In this document: positions 24,206 through 35,440 of the stretch, one piece after another
Numbering within the stretch: position 1 is the stretch's first letter
How the letters are laid out: every line of letters begins with the position of its first letter
DNA from: Phaffia rhodozyma
Taxonomy: Eukaryota > Basidiomycota > Tremellomycetes > Cystofilobasidiales > Mrakiaceae
DNA: 64,000 nt
Direction of reading: 5' to 3'
Assembly: GCA_014706385.1 (NCBI GenBank)
Contig: JACGZH010000006.1
Span: 1,612,001-1,676,000, forward strand
The notes under the pieces: generated by a model
Databases searched by the model: none
What the model saw: the letters and a program-made list of their open reading frames with translations, nothing else
What the model was told of the DNA's origin: nothing
Position numbers and translations under genes: made by a program

Positions 24206-25420
24206 ATGTTCTCTCGACTTTCTCTTCAACGCACTAGACAATACCTTTCAAAGGCAAACACCTTGACATACAGACGACAACAACTGTTTCATCAGACCAT
24301 GTCCTCGACCGGCCCTCAGAAAGCTCATGTCACAAAGACCTCGCCTGCAAACTTGGAGGATACCAAGTTCATCAAGCTTGAACATATCGAGTATACCGAT
24401 CAGGATGGGAACAATCGAAAGTGGGAGATGGCTTGTCGGAAGACCAGGAATGAATCTGGAGTAGACTGTGAGTGAGAACGGTTCAGGCGAATCTGATGCT
24501 CTATGGGAGCTGATCATAGAGGTCACATTCGTTTCGTCATCCAGCGGTTGCTATGCTCGCCATCCTTCATCACCCTTCTCGGCCTCTTTCGACGGTGATC
24601 ATCGAGCAATAGTATGCATACATATCTACCTATAGAACACTAAGCATACATCCTTAACGCTTTCTAATGTATTTCTCCTCTATAGCCGCCCACCCATCGA
24701 CAAGATCGTCATCGAGCTCCCTGCCGGATTGATCGATCCCAACGAAGATTCATCGTATGTCGAGATTCTGCATGTACACTCAAGTCAACATACTTTCTTA
24801 CATTCTGGCTGCTGACATTCATACTCAGAATGACTGCATTGAGAGAGTTGAACGAAGAGACTGGATACGGCAAGTCGTTCAAAAAGGACGCGAAGCCAGA
24901 AGAAAACGCGGGCGAGGCCAAAGTTAGGACAATTTCACCTGTGATTGTCTCCGACCCAGGTTTGTCTTTTTCATATGCCGATCTTCTACCTCTAGTTCTT
25001 TTATTGAATCACTACCCATATCGGTTGGAGAATCTCATAGGTATGACCAATGCCAACATGCACCTCGTCACGATTGATGTTTTCTTGCCTGAGGGAAAGA
25101 TTGAGCCCCCAAAGGCCAATCTCGAACCTGTTCGTACACCTTCATGCAGATGCATGTAGAATGTTGCGCTCATGCTGTTTGTCATTTTAAAAAAATACCT
25201 TCAGGGAGAACACATCGTTCAAAGAGTGGTTGAGCTCTCCAAGTTGTATGACGTCCTTCTGGATTATGATAAGAAGGGATTTGCCGTTGATGCTCGTTTG
25301 TTGAACATTGTAAGTCGCACGCATTCACATGTCCTCGATTTTGTAATTCAAACTGACGATTCCTTTTTTCTGCGCCGACAGGCTTATGGAATAGTCTTGA
25401 CCAAAGACCTTGGACTTTGA
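24206..25420 (+). CDS. YSA1: ADP-sugar pyrophosphatase, Nudix (YSA1/NUDT5-type)
   Basis: Hydrolyses ADP-ribose and related ADP-sugars to AMP plus sugar phosphate. The spliced protein shows YRPPIDKIVIELPAG, and a full Nudix box G-x5-E-x7-RELNEETGY built across an intron (GLIDPNEDSS joined to MTALRELNEE). It ends YGIVLTKDLGL-stop. The first ATG (24206) opens with MFSRLSLQRTRQYLS, an Arg/Ser-rich acid-free stretch like a mitochondrial presequence. A second in-frame ATG at 24299 (MSSTGPQK) would give the usual cytosolic form. Six exons. It is divergent from the Snf2 ATPase gene and followed on the same strand by DMC1. Confidence 0.92.
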
Positions 25421-25754
25421 CTTTGAGATGGGTTGTATTCTATCTGTATCTCTCAAGTCTTTTCTGTTTTTCTGTATCTGATGATGTCTTTTATACAAGA
25501 TAAAAGTGGCCTGAAAGTTGCTATGCTTGAGAAAACTTAATACATATCCTAACAAGCCGAAGAAGGAGTGTGTTCTCTGACGGTGCTTCTGATGAGACTG
25601 TGAACAATGGAAAAAAAACCTGTCAGGCTTTCTGTTCTGTCAGTAGAAATTCAGACACTATATAAAGCCTTTGATAAATCTTTTACTTCTTGCCATCACC
25701 TTCTATCATCGATCCACTCCCACTCAAGATAATAATAATAATAAAATTCTAGCT
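25421..25754. other. intergenic region upstream of DMC1
   Basis: Presumed 3' UTR of the Nudix gene and promoter of DMC1. It includes a short ATA/ATAA run just before the DMC1 start. No ACGCGT box is seen. Confidence 0.5.
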
Positions 25755-28465
25755 ATGTCCGACAACGAAGACGATGTAGGTCTCGCTGGACATACCCAAA
25801 ATTGATTGCACGAACTGACGGGCTTCCTTTCTTGTATCGACTGAAGGAGCAACTTTTCTTTGCCCATATTGATGACATGCAGTCAGTGGATTCACATTCG
25901 CCTTCACAGTTCTGCTATACGCTAACCTGCATATACTTCCATCATCTCTTTGTTCTGAAACTCAAACAGAGCCCATGTTAGTGTCTTGACTAGAGTATGC
26001 GTAGCGAAGTACTGCATGTTATCGGTGACTAACCTGAATTCGATTGATGCGAAAAGGGAATCAATGCCCAAGACATCTCTAAACTCAAAGCAGCTGGAAT
26101 GACTACAATTCAAAGTGTCCAGATGACACCACGACGAACGATGCTGAAGATCAAAGTATGTGTTGTTTGTTTCGTTCTCTTCATTGTTTATTTGGTTCTC
26201 TTCGTCATTGAGTCAAGCTGATGTTCGAATCCGATCGACTCCGTATAGGGTCTTTCGGAGGCTAAAGTTGAGAAGCTAAAGGTGAGTCGTCTGATGTTCT
26301 ATTTCGATTGTTGTTTCTCGCTGAACGACATCAAATGAACCTTATGAACTCTCTATCAAGGATGTGGCGTTGAAGCTTTTGGTAAGACTAAACACATTTT
26401 CAGATGCGCATATACCCGTAACTGGTACTGATCATCGACTCAATTGTCCCGTGTACAACCGCGCGCACATTCAAACAAAAGCCATCGGCTATCATGACAG
26501 CAACTGAAGTTTCCACTCGAAGAGAATCTGCTGTGATGATCAGTACAGGCAGTAAAGCTGTCGATGCAGTGAGTCATCTTCGATTATCTCACCTTGTCAC
26601 TTTGCGCTAGACATCCTGCTGAAGCTCGAGATACCATGATCATAGATGCTAGGTGGTGGTATTTCTACTCAATCTGTGACTGAGGTCTATGGTAGGCTCG
26701 ACTCCTGACTATGAACTATGACGACAGAAGACTGACCTGATACAACATTGTATTGAATGTCTCAGGCGAATTCAGAACAGGGAAAAGTAAGTCTTCGAAG
26801 AATCTAATTTCTGCTCGTTCCATTAGCTTACCAAAATGCTCTTCATCAGCGCAATTGGCACACACACTTTGGTATGAATAGGTCCCCATCTTATTCTGAA
26901 GCCTTGAAACCAGCCTCTCTGCACAACTGATATTTCAATTAAACAAAATAATAATAAAACAGTGTGATGACCCAATTACCTGTCGAGATGGGGGGTGGAG
27001 GTGGCAGTAAGTGCGAGATATGTTCTTGTGCTTGTTTCGGTCCTGACATTTTCTCTTTACCAACATATCTGTTCTATAGAAGCAGCTTACCTAGATACCG
27101 AAGGTACCTTCAGAGCAGATAGAATTAAGGTATGTATGTGTATCATCAGACTCAAAGTCTTCTTCCGTCTTGCTGATATCAAATTGTCGAGATGCAGGCT
27201 ATAGCTGAGCGCGCTGGAGTAGATGGGAAACTAGCTTGCGACAGTACGTAAAATCAACATATCTAGAGAAACTTTGACCGCATATATTTATTCAGATTTG
27301 GGTTTCCTTGCTCTCAATTTCTTTGCGCAGATATCACTGTAAATAAACTTTCTTTTTTAGAACATAGACTTACTTCTACTGACTCGTACTGTAGTACGCC
27401 CGAGCGTACAATTCAGAGCAGCAGCTTGAGTTGATCAACGAGTTGGCTTTGAGGTCCGTTTTCTCTATCTCGGACCATAAAATCGAGAAATCAAGTGCAT
27501 GTATACTTAAGCCTTTCGATTGAAACCAGATTCGGAGACGACGGAACATATAAACTGCTCATAGTACGAATTTGCTTTCTGCGCTGTCTTTTTGTCGCGA
27601 TCGTCTCAATGTATGTATTGAGCTTCTTGATCTTTTCTCATGATGCATAGATCGACTCTATCATCAATTTGTTCCGTCAGGACTACTCTGGTCGAGGGGA
27701 GCTAAGCGAGCGCCAACAAAAGTTGAACCAGATGCTTTCTAGGCTTAGTAAGCTCTCTGAAGTGAGTCTCTGTACATCTTTCTCAAGATCATTGCGACGA
27801 ACATCTGACCAGGAAACGTGTGACTATTTTCTCCTTGTCTACTCAGGAATTCAACATTGCCATCCTCATGACAAGTATGGGTGTTTTATGACTTACTCAC
27901 CTCGCAGCCTTCTTCTGACGTGTTTTCGCCTTTATTTCCAAACATGGGTAGACCAAGTCCAGAGTGACCCAGGCGCACAACTTATGTTCGCCAGTGCATC
28001 TTCAGCCAAAGTGAATTGCCCATTTCTAATCTATTCTTTCCAACTCAAAATGCCACGCGTGATGATCAGTAATTAACTGTCTCTTCACTCTCACCACGCA
28101 CTTAACAGCCTGTGGGAGGACATGTGCTGGCACATGCTTCAGCTACTAGGCTACATCTCCGAAAAGGCCGAGCGTGAGATATATTCCTATAAATCTGGTT
28201 CTGACTGTTGAGAAGTTTTCTAACCATGATGTCGATCTTTGTGTCATCGCATGTTGAACATGCGCTGTTGATGTGACAGCGAAGAACGTAAGTCATCCTC
28301 TTTCGAATGCAACCATTCCTGAACGAATGGAAATCTGAGTTTTGAGCTCTTGATTTGCGCTTTTTGTACAAAACAGGAATCTGCAAAGTGGTTGATTCTC
28401 CGGATGTGGCCGAAAGTGAAGCTGCTTATCGATTGAGCAATGGTGGTTGGGATGATGTGGTTTGA
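25755..28465 (+). CDS. DMC1: meiotic recombinase Dmc1
   Basis: RecA-family strand-exchange protein of meiosis. The start MSDNEDD joins to [12 protein letters not shown], then [15 protein letters not shown] and the Dmc1-type [22 protein letters not shown]. Rad51 has a different sequence at the QMTxRR position, which is why I call Dmc1. The ATPase core shows Walker [23 protein letters not shown], Walker [15 protein letters not shown], then [30 protein letters not shown] (across an intron) and [20 protein letters not shown]. The stop at 28463-28465 follows NGGWDDVV. The gene is cut by about a dozen introns, some exons being under 50 bases. It implies a sexual cycle or a recent ancestor with one. 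It converges on the biotin-ligase-like gene. Confidence 0.9.
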
Positions 28466-28732
28466 TCTTTCTTCCTTTAAAAACTCTTTTAATATCATTT
28501 TGTTTTACTTTTCGATCTGTCTGTGCCGGTTGTTCTCCTGGTGTGTTTTCTATATATATTCTGTAAATCTTTATCATCCAGAGACTATTGTACGTTCATC
28601 TAGATTGTGCAGATACACTCTGTTATGCTAAGCGTTCTCTCATGAGTATCGAGAACGTACAGAAAAGGGATGCGAAGCCAAGTAAACAAAGAAAAACGAA
28701 AACGAGTGAGGAAAAAAATGCACTAGATATTT

Positions 28733-31425
28733 CTACAAATTATGACGAGGTTCTTCGTCAAACACCAATGTCTAAGAAGTTGCAGAAGAACTTTCGTATC
28801 AGTCAAGGTTGATCTGTCAAAACAACGGTCTTGAATCGAAAGCATTGACTCACATAAGTATCTCCACCAGGCTGAAGATCCATCACCTCTCCTCCTCCTT
28901 CTCTTCTCCATCCATCCGTTCCGTTTAACTCCAAGTCCGCAAGCTGATCGGCCGGAACTGCCCCCTTTGACACAGAGATCTTTCTCAACCTCAGTGTACC
29001 ACCGTTTAACGAGATCCCAACCGCCTGTACTTTAACTTCCTTTCCACGCGAAGCCGCGCCCCATCCATGATTTGATTGGAGAGAATAAGACGTAAGAAGG
29101 TCAGCTGAACGCAACGTGGCCAATGCGCTTCGATCGGTCCATCGGGTGTGGTATCTGTCCAGAAATGAGATGAACCCGCCGTGAATGGGAGAGGGGAGAA
29201 GGAAAGTCTTCCAGAGAGTTGAAAAATGAGACAGGATCCGGGGGAGTATCAGATGAGGCTCCAGAGAAAGGAAAGGTATGCTTGGTACAAGATCAAGTTG
29301 ACAGTCTAGAAGAATTTGGCGTGAAGCCTGGAGTTAGCATCTTTCCCAGTCAAAGCAAAATCGAACACTTGTTCATAAGCAGATTGATTAGAGACTCACT
29401 GATTTTAACCTTGAACTCTCCACTTCTATAGCTTGATGTCACCTCTACACCCCCTACTTTGTCTACTCTCTGTCTTTGGTAAACCGTATCGGTTTTTCGA
29501 GCACTGACCACGTCTCCTGGCCACCTGATTCCCAAAAGAATGCTCTCGGCTTCTTTTCGAGAACTCAAAGGATCCAAAACCTCGCATAGGGCCAAGGCCA
29601 TCAAGTACTGTACAAACACGACTCTTCGCGCAAGAGAGCTGGGGAGTTTAAGAACGAGTGAAAATCGAAGGGTTGGTGTAGGTGCACGTAAAGGGAATTT
29701 CATGCTGGTCGTGGGGTTGAGGGCAGGTATGGAGAGATGCACTAGGGGAGTAGGTAGAGAGTGCAGAAATCTCGGATTTCTGGATGCAGTCGATCAGAGG
29801 ATGAAGAAAATCACCAAGAGGAGTGATACCAAAAGGGACAGGAGCAGGTAGAAGAACAAACTAAGATGGATATCAACGTCCAGTTCTTATCTAATGAGAA
29901 AAGAAAGATACAGTTTCCCAATACGCACTTTTCCAACCAAGTCCAATCATCTCCCACCATAAGTTCATTCTCTCCCATGACGATATCTCCCATCCTTGAA
30001 ATTCCGTCAATCTCTCTGTTCTCTTTCCATTCGGCCAACCGGTCCAGCTCATTCCAGTATCCAAGCCAATTCCATGAGCTATCTTGTTTCTCATCCGCGT
30101 CAACACTCACTATCCAAATGTCCTTAGCAAGATTCTCGCCTCCGGATTGATCATCGGATGCAGAAGATAAGATGGGTTGTATCGCCTCCGCAGTATTTGT
30201 AGGAGAAAGAGTGTGAAGACGGAATGTATCAACGGCATCAACCAGGATGGTCGGGCTACATGAATCCTTGGTTTCAGTAGCAATACTGGGCAAAGGTGCC
30301 GACCGCCTAGGTAGTGATGAAGAAAACCTCTGCTCAATCTCAGCCGCAATGTCGATTGACCGATCCGGATTAGAGACTAGCACTCGAGGAAATCCTTGAT
30401 GAGAAGGCGAATTCGATCGAGAACTCATGTTGGATGATCCGGCCAATTTATGTCTGAATACGTTTCTTTTTGTTTGGGTAGAAGTTTTCAAACCGAGCAA
30501 ACCCATCATGTTCCTCATCAGCCTGATCCTCTCTCCCTCGGCTTGGTAGACATCCTCGGGACTGGGTGCCTCGGAAACAGGCAGTCTCTCCAACAATCCT
30601 GCAAGCGGTTCGTTCAACAAAGAGAACTCTGGATGAAACCCAATAAGGACGACCTTTCCGTCATCGACTTTATTGAACACGATGGCTGGTGGGGCGTCGG
30701 GATGATCTGAGAACCTGGCTATGATCTTGGCATTTTCGGCTTGCTCTGGAGCGAGCTCGAAAGCGCCTCCTCCATTGTAGTACATCCTTGCCACGCTTGC
30801 TCCAGAGTAGTCGCCATCCTCTAACAACACACTGTTGACATCGTCCATCTCGATGGCGACGACCTTAGAGCCTCGTTCGCTGTAGTAGTCAAACCCATCG
30901 AACACAGGTCCCCAGCAGGCTGTCGGCCAGAAAGCCAGCTCTCTTGGTCCGACAATCTCTTCATCTGGGTCTCCAACCATGAACTTACACTCGGCCGCAC
31001 CATAATAACCTCCGGCACACAATCCCAAATACGCACCGCCTGAACTGACGAAACGCTTGATAATGTCGTTTCCTTCAGTACCCAGACTAGCCTGATAAGG
31101 CAGATCTCTGCCACCTGGCATGATGAGGAGTGCACAGTTTGTATACCATCTGGTGGAGAGGAGAACAGATGGAAGGATGCAATCTACGGTGTATGTTGGT
31201 GAGAGAATCGCTCGGAGAGTTCGAACCGTCTGAGAAATACAGATAGGAGATGCGCCAGGACCTGAGTAGACGAGAACGGTAGGTCTGTCGGTGGGCTGAA
31301 AATTAAACTGGGTGAGCTAGGTCGAAAGAAGAGGAGAAAAAAAAACAAGAATGAGATGAGATGGGAAAACTGAAAGAACGAACGATTGAACCCCGCATGG
31401 AGGAGCGATAAGGGTCGACCAACAT
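28733..31425 (-). CDS. biotin-protein-ligase-like protein with lost catalytic motifs
   Basis: The N-terminal half is a clear fungal BPL_N (glutamine-amidotransferase-like) domain: VLVYSGPGAS, MPGGRDLPYQ, GGAYLGLCAGGYYG, YYNGGGAFEL, LIGFHPEFSLL. The C-terminal half still aligns with the ligase domain (NPRFLHSLPTPLV, FSLVLKL, RRVVFVQYLMALALCEVL, KVGGVEVTSSY, LPRILSHFSTLW, VMDLQPGGDTY). The biotin-binding parts are altered: no V-T-S-T motif after GDIVMGENE, no GRGRG in a segment of exactly the expected length, WPGD for WPND, and no GxGxN...PTTS stretch. Splicing around these points reads cleanly, so this looks like a diverged pseudoenzyme or a second copy rather than the essential ligase. The start at 31425 (MLVDPYRSS) and the first intron are tentative, as is the last exon (ending EEPRHNL). 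Confidence 0.75.
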
Positions 31426-31964
31426 CTGAATATCAACGTGCTGGGAAAAAAGAGATGGAATACACGAACAAACGAGAGAGGAGATAAATGCTGATGAAGG
31501 ATTGAGGAAAGAAAGAAACTCTCTTTAAAGGTTTCAGTTGTTTTTTCGTTGGGGTTTCTCACAGGAACACAATCAAAGATGGAGGTAATGGGGAATTCCC
31601 GATCTTATCTAATCTGGTTGCTGCGCGACTTTTCCCGAACAGACAACGCATCTTGAGGGTATCACATACATGGATTAAGACATTATAGAAAGAACTTGGG
31701 GCATAAGAATGATTAAGGAAGATAGTTTGGGACATGGCTAAAAAGATGAATCGGTTTTTGGTACAGAGCGGCAGGTGTTCTGTTCAGAACGTCGAGAAGA
31801 ATTCAAGGGTTAGTCTTCGAGTTTGGTTGAGAGTAGACGGCATCGATCGGCAAAGTAAGGTATACGCTTAAGAGGAGACTTACAACGGACTAAGCTCAGC
31901 CAACAGCCTTGTGAAATTGATGAAGAACCCTTCCTGCTCTTCGTCGGCGTTCTGTCGACGCCTC
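31426..31964. other. intergenic, no gene recognised
   Basis: Lies between the biotin-ligase-like gene and the small secreted-protein gene, both on the minus strand. It should carry the promoter of the former and the 3' UTR of the latter. No clear coding exon. Confidence 0.4.
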
Positions 31965-32270
31965 TTAGACCCAAGACGATACAGTGGTATAGACCGTGTT
32001 GGTATGTGTGACATATACAGTAGCCAATGTGCTAGTTGGCCCCGCCGTGGTCACTGGGCATGTAGACTTTTTCACGATTCTTCTTGGTTGCTCTTCCGTT
32101 CGTCTGTGCATAGATTGTACTGTAGGTTCATAGTCCGGAATGGTTTGTGTTGGAGCTGGAACGATTGATGATGATGCTACTGCCGGTGTTGAACCGATGA
32201 GGAAGAGAAGAGAGAGGACGAGAACGAAGGTAGGTAGAGAATGAATCAAGTTAGATCTGAGAGATAGCAT
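31965..32270 (-). CDS. small secreted protein, unrecognised
   Basis: A 101-codon frame from ATG at 32270. It opens with MLSLRSNLIH and a strongly hydrophobic run (TFVLVLSLLFLIGSTPAVA), which looks like a signal peptide with an A-x-A cleavage site. The rest is short, Thr/Pro/Val-rich, with dibasic pairs (RR, RR, KK) that might be Kex2 sites and a TVYVTHTNTVYTTVSS tail like low-complexity wall proteins. Only one cysteine. An intron and more exons downstream cannot be excluded. No known family. Confidence 0.5.
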   Translation of the reverse strand: MLSLRSNLIHSLPTFVLVLSLLFLIGSTPAVASSSIVPAPTQTIPDYEPTVQSMHRRTEEQPRRIVKKSTCPVTTAGPTSTLATVYVTHTNTVYTTVSSWV

Positions 32271-32356
32271 GGTCCGTGTTTGCTGATTTGGTTTTCTTAA
32301 GAGGTGCAACACAACCGAAAGGCTTCAATGACGAGGAATGGATAACGAGAAGAAAC

Positions 32357-32400
32357 GAAGGTGTGAAGGTATGAGGGTGTGAAGGTGTGAAGGTGTGAAG
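32357..32400. repeat. tandem repeat of GAAGGTGTG-like unit
   Basis: Four to five copies of an 8-9 base unit, with one degenerate copy (GTATGAGG), upstream of the small secreted-protein gene. Confidence 0.8.
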
Positions 32401-32697
32401 GCAAAAGAGACATTCTTGGGTATATCATCAATGTGTCTTTCACCACTTATTCGCATGATAAGGTGAGACATGGTGATCAAAGGCAGAAGAACACGCTGGT
32501 CGACCCAAAGTTGAGTGAGACCTCGTTGTCGTCACTCTCGAAGAGGCTAAACAAGGAAGCAAACGAGAGGAAGGACGAGGAAAGGATGAACAAGACACAT
32601 AGACAAATCACTCAACATGCTTCAGCCAATTTCCAATCGTAACCCTATCCGACTTTAAACTTGCACAGTTTACCGCTCAACAGTCAAAAGACGACGA

Positions 32698-32723
32698 ACA
32701 CACACACACACACACACACACAC
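32698..32723. repeat. (CA)n microsatellite
   Basis: About thirteen CA dinucleotides in a row. Confidence 0.95.
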
Positions 32724-32903
32724 AAGCGCACTTAGGAAGCCCTGAGTGAAAAGTCTGTTCAATGGTTGACATGATATCTATAACATGAGTGAGAGAGAAC
32801 AAACTTCTCTCTTCCTATCCCTACCTCTCTGAGCCAACCGACCTATAGATACATGGAAAAAGATACACGGCGACTTCCAGATCGTTTCTACTTTTCCTCA
32901 ACT

Positions 32904-34242
32904 CTACATTCTGATCAACCCATCCAACTCTTCATTCTCATACTCCCACATTCCAAGGCATCTAATCCCCTCTTCGACCACGCCCAACTCCCACGGATTA
33001 TCGATCAGCCCAACTTCAAACATCGCCAGTAACCTCATCTCATCAGACCCTTCGGTCTGGAAATGTTCGATCAGAATCGGTCTTGGCCCAGGCCCAGGGA
33101 CATCTGGGTCACTTTGTTGCAAAGGTCCAAAGTTAGACATCTTGTCCACCGAAGAGAAGTAGAGAAGACCATGATGCATCTTTTGTCGGGGCTTGTCTTC
33201 ATCCGGGCCTTGTTTGGCTGGCACAGTCACCGAGGGTGACGAAAGGAGAAGAAAGTGTGTGGTGTTACCTAAGGGAAATAAGACAGACAGGTCGCATGTT
33301 CAGCAGTGGTCAAGAAGAAGGTGAGATGGGCGTTGGCTTTCTAGCGCGCAAAGAAGGACTGACCCTTCTTATCTTCGATACCTTCCTTCCAAACAGCAAG
33401 GCCATCATATAGTTCTGCGACCGTTCTCGAAGAAATCGCCGCTCCTAGGCCGTCCTCCTGCTCAAGCGCATCCTCCGGAGACATATCTGAAGGCAAATTT
33501 GGTAGTAATGAGACCGCTGCTAAAGCGGTCGATGAAGTTGGCAGTCGTCTCGCTTCGGACATGTTGTCCGATAGGAACTTTTGACATTGACCTAATGCCT
33601 GTTTCCGTATGATATTAAACAAAATCGTCAGCATCTGCGTGTATTTCCCTTGCGTGGCGGACATGAGATGCCGGAAAAGAACAAGGAATTCTAAACATCA
33701 CTTACCTGCTCATGACTTCTCACCCATTTGAATTCCTTCAGATCCTTGTTCTCATTCCCCTTTGCGACGATCAAGCAGTGTTTGACGGACAACTTGAATT
33801 CTTCCCTGACCGCCAGATCTTGTCGGAGCTTTTTCTCGTCACAAAGTAACTCGAGGGTTTCTCTAACAGCGCCATGGGTTGAGTTTTTTAGAGGAATCAG
33901 ATGAAGAACGGTCGTTTGAGAGTCGGATGGGCGATAGTTATAGACATCTGATCTAGGAAGAATGAGGAGAAGAAAAGATCGTCAATGATGGCCAGTATGA
34001 AGATGATGCTTACTAGAGTTGAAAAACAGACGAACCAGAGATCGTAGCACACGGCTTGTATTCGGCGGATGATCCGAATCTATCTCTAGCAACCTAAGCA
34101 ATTTCCGAGCTCATTTTGTCAGCCCTCGCCATCACAAAAAGAGAGAAAAGTATCCGTCCGAGGACATACGTACTTGATGAGAAAACGTGCCTTCAGGTCC
34201 AAGATAGACCACTACAGGTTTTGTTTCGGAAGAAAAGCTCAT
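32904..34242 (-). CDS. PHA2: prephenate dehydratase
   Basis: Converts prephenate to phenylpyruvate in phenylalanine synthesis. The start at 34242 gives MSFSSETKPVVVYLGPEGTFSHQ, the family's opening motif. Then come VARDRFGS, LIPLKNSTHGAVRETL (substrate-site Asn/Ser in the family's P-x-x-NS motif), WVRSHEQALGQC, LPTSSTALAA, LGAAISSRTVAELY and GNTTHFLLL (the family's N-x-T-R-F position, with His for Arg). The C-terminus, read without interruption from 33230, ends ENEELDGLIRM-stop. It has room for an ACT domain, but I cannot find the usual E-S-R-P phenylalanine-binding motif. Four or five exons. The gene is divergent from an unrecognised gene with 236 bases between starts. Confidence 0.88.
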
Positions 34243-34478
34243 ATTTATTACAGCCCGCCTATTACGCTGAAGCAATATTGTCTCTTTGTGCTGATGGTAT
34301 CTTCTTTGATGAAAAACAGGAAGAAGAAGACTGTAAGGAGAAGAAAAAGCACTTTTTCGAGCCGGGACCAAATGGGTCACATCACGTGACCAACAGATTA
34401 GATAAGGCGATCCCATGCTACTTTTTTCTCCTTTACGTGTCCTTTACCTTCTAGACCAGAACTGCCACCATCACCACC

Positions 34479-35252
34479 ATGGCATCATTACTCTCGAGCG
34501 CAGCTTCAATCGAGACACTCCGATCAGCTGGTCAGTTGGAAATATTGAGTCGGTTGATATTGAGCGTATCTGAGAATTAATCGGCAATCGAACCTTTCTT
34601 TGTCAATATTCTTTCCTTTTCCTTCTAGAGATAGACCTTTTCAAGCTACTCGGACTCATACCTGAAGATTCTCAGATCAAGGATCTCATTCAGAAGGCTA
34701 CAGGACTGGCTGGTCTGGATGAAGTGCCCGAGCCAGTTGTTCAGGTGTATCGTACGTCTCCTTTGATTGTTCACAGACTGGTCTATCCTCTGCTTATTTG
34801 GCTACTTTGACCGTTTGCATACAGCCGACACAACATATCTAGCGTATCATACCCTCGGTCTTTCCCTCTCGTTCACACCTCCCAAGCCAACTGGAGCTTC
34901 AGTCCTCTCCCAGATAGATATATATAACCCACCGCCTCGTTCGTCAGTACCTACAAAGACGACATCCCGGAACCCGACCTACGTATCTACACCGCAACAA
35001 ATACTTCCCCATCCTCTGAGCTCTACGACGAACGCGCTAGACGTTCTCGATGCGTTCGGTGAACCCACACGAAAGGGAGGAGGCCAAGCTCATCTGGGTA
35101 GTATAGGACCCGGAGTCTGGCTAGAATGGACGAACCTACAAGAGGGTAAATACGGGCTGATGTTGGAGTTTGAAGAGCGGGGTGAAGGGGTTTGGGAGAG
35201 GGATAGGTTAGGAAAGAGTCGATGGAAAGGAGGCATGCTGTTTATCCCATGA
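34479..35252 (+). CDS. unrecognised conserved-looking protein
   Basis: Three exons. MASLLSSAASIETLRSA joins to EIDLFKLLGLIPEDSQIKD, then a long exon with TTYLAYHTLGLSLSFTPP, a Pro/Ser/Thr-rich middle, and a well-ordered end GPGVWLEWTNLQEGKYGLMLEF...GGMLFIP-stop. About 210 residues, without signal peptide or membrane segment. Splice phases are consistent and the terminal region looks folded, so I think it is real. I do not recognise the family. It shares a short promoter with prephenate dehydratase. Confidence 0.72.
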
Positions 35253-35359
35253 GTCCTGTGAATGATGTATAGCTAGAATTGATTATTAGCTGGATGCAAA
35301 CGATGAGGGTGAGAATCATGATATCCTTATATACAACCAAAAGTTCATGGTCGTCAGCC

Positions 35360-35430
35360 TGCCAAGTAGCGCAGTGGAAGCGCGCCGGGCTCATAACCCG
35401 GAGGTCGCCTGATCGAGACGGGCCTTGGCA
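35360..35430 (+). tRNA. initiator tRNA-Met (CAT)
   Basis: A 71-base cloverleaf. The acceptor arms TGCCAAG and CTTGGCA pair fully. D-arm GCGCAGTGGAAGCGC; anticodon stem CCGGG/CCCGG with three G:C pairs and loop CTCATAA (anticodon CAT); T-arm GCCTG/CGGGC with loop ATCGAGA. The A at T-loop position 54 in place of T, and the G:C-rich anticodon stem, mark it as the initiator. No intron. The first pair is T1:A72 rather than the more common A1:T72. Confidence 0.95.
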
Positions 35431-35432
35431 AG

Positions 35433-35440
35433 TTTTTTTT
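35433..35440 (+). terminator. RNA polymerase III terminator
   Basis: Run of eight T two bases after the tRNA 3' end. Confidence 0.85.

Larger units (their letters stand above)
32271..32903. other. intergenic with simple repeats
   Basis: Holds a GAAGGTGTG-type tandem repeat (about 32357-32400) and a (CA)n run (32698-32723). It is the promoter side of the secreted-protein gene and the 3' flank of the prephenate dehydratase gene. No gene seen. Confidence 0.5.

Noticed and set aside
26995..27204. Stand-alone 69-codon frame starting MEVAVSARY
   Set aside because: It begins inside DMC1 exon/intron sequence around the GGGGG loop and contains the DMC1 exon [12 protein letters not shown]; it is not a separate gene.
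19036..28465. A recombination gene cluster (Snf2 ATPase plus DMC1)
   Set aside because: They are separated by a metabolic Nudix gene, face opposite ways and do not share the MCB promoter; adjacency may be chance.
29776..29929. A missing GRGRG exon of the biotin ligase hidden in the preceding intron
   Set aside because: None of the three minus-strand frames of this intron encodes a G-R-G-R-G run; the flanking join (TWLEK to NPRFLHSLPTPLV) already matches the family.
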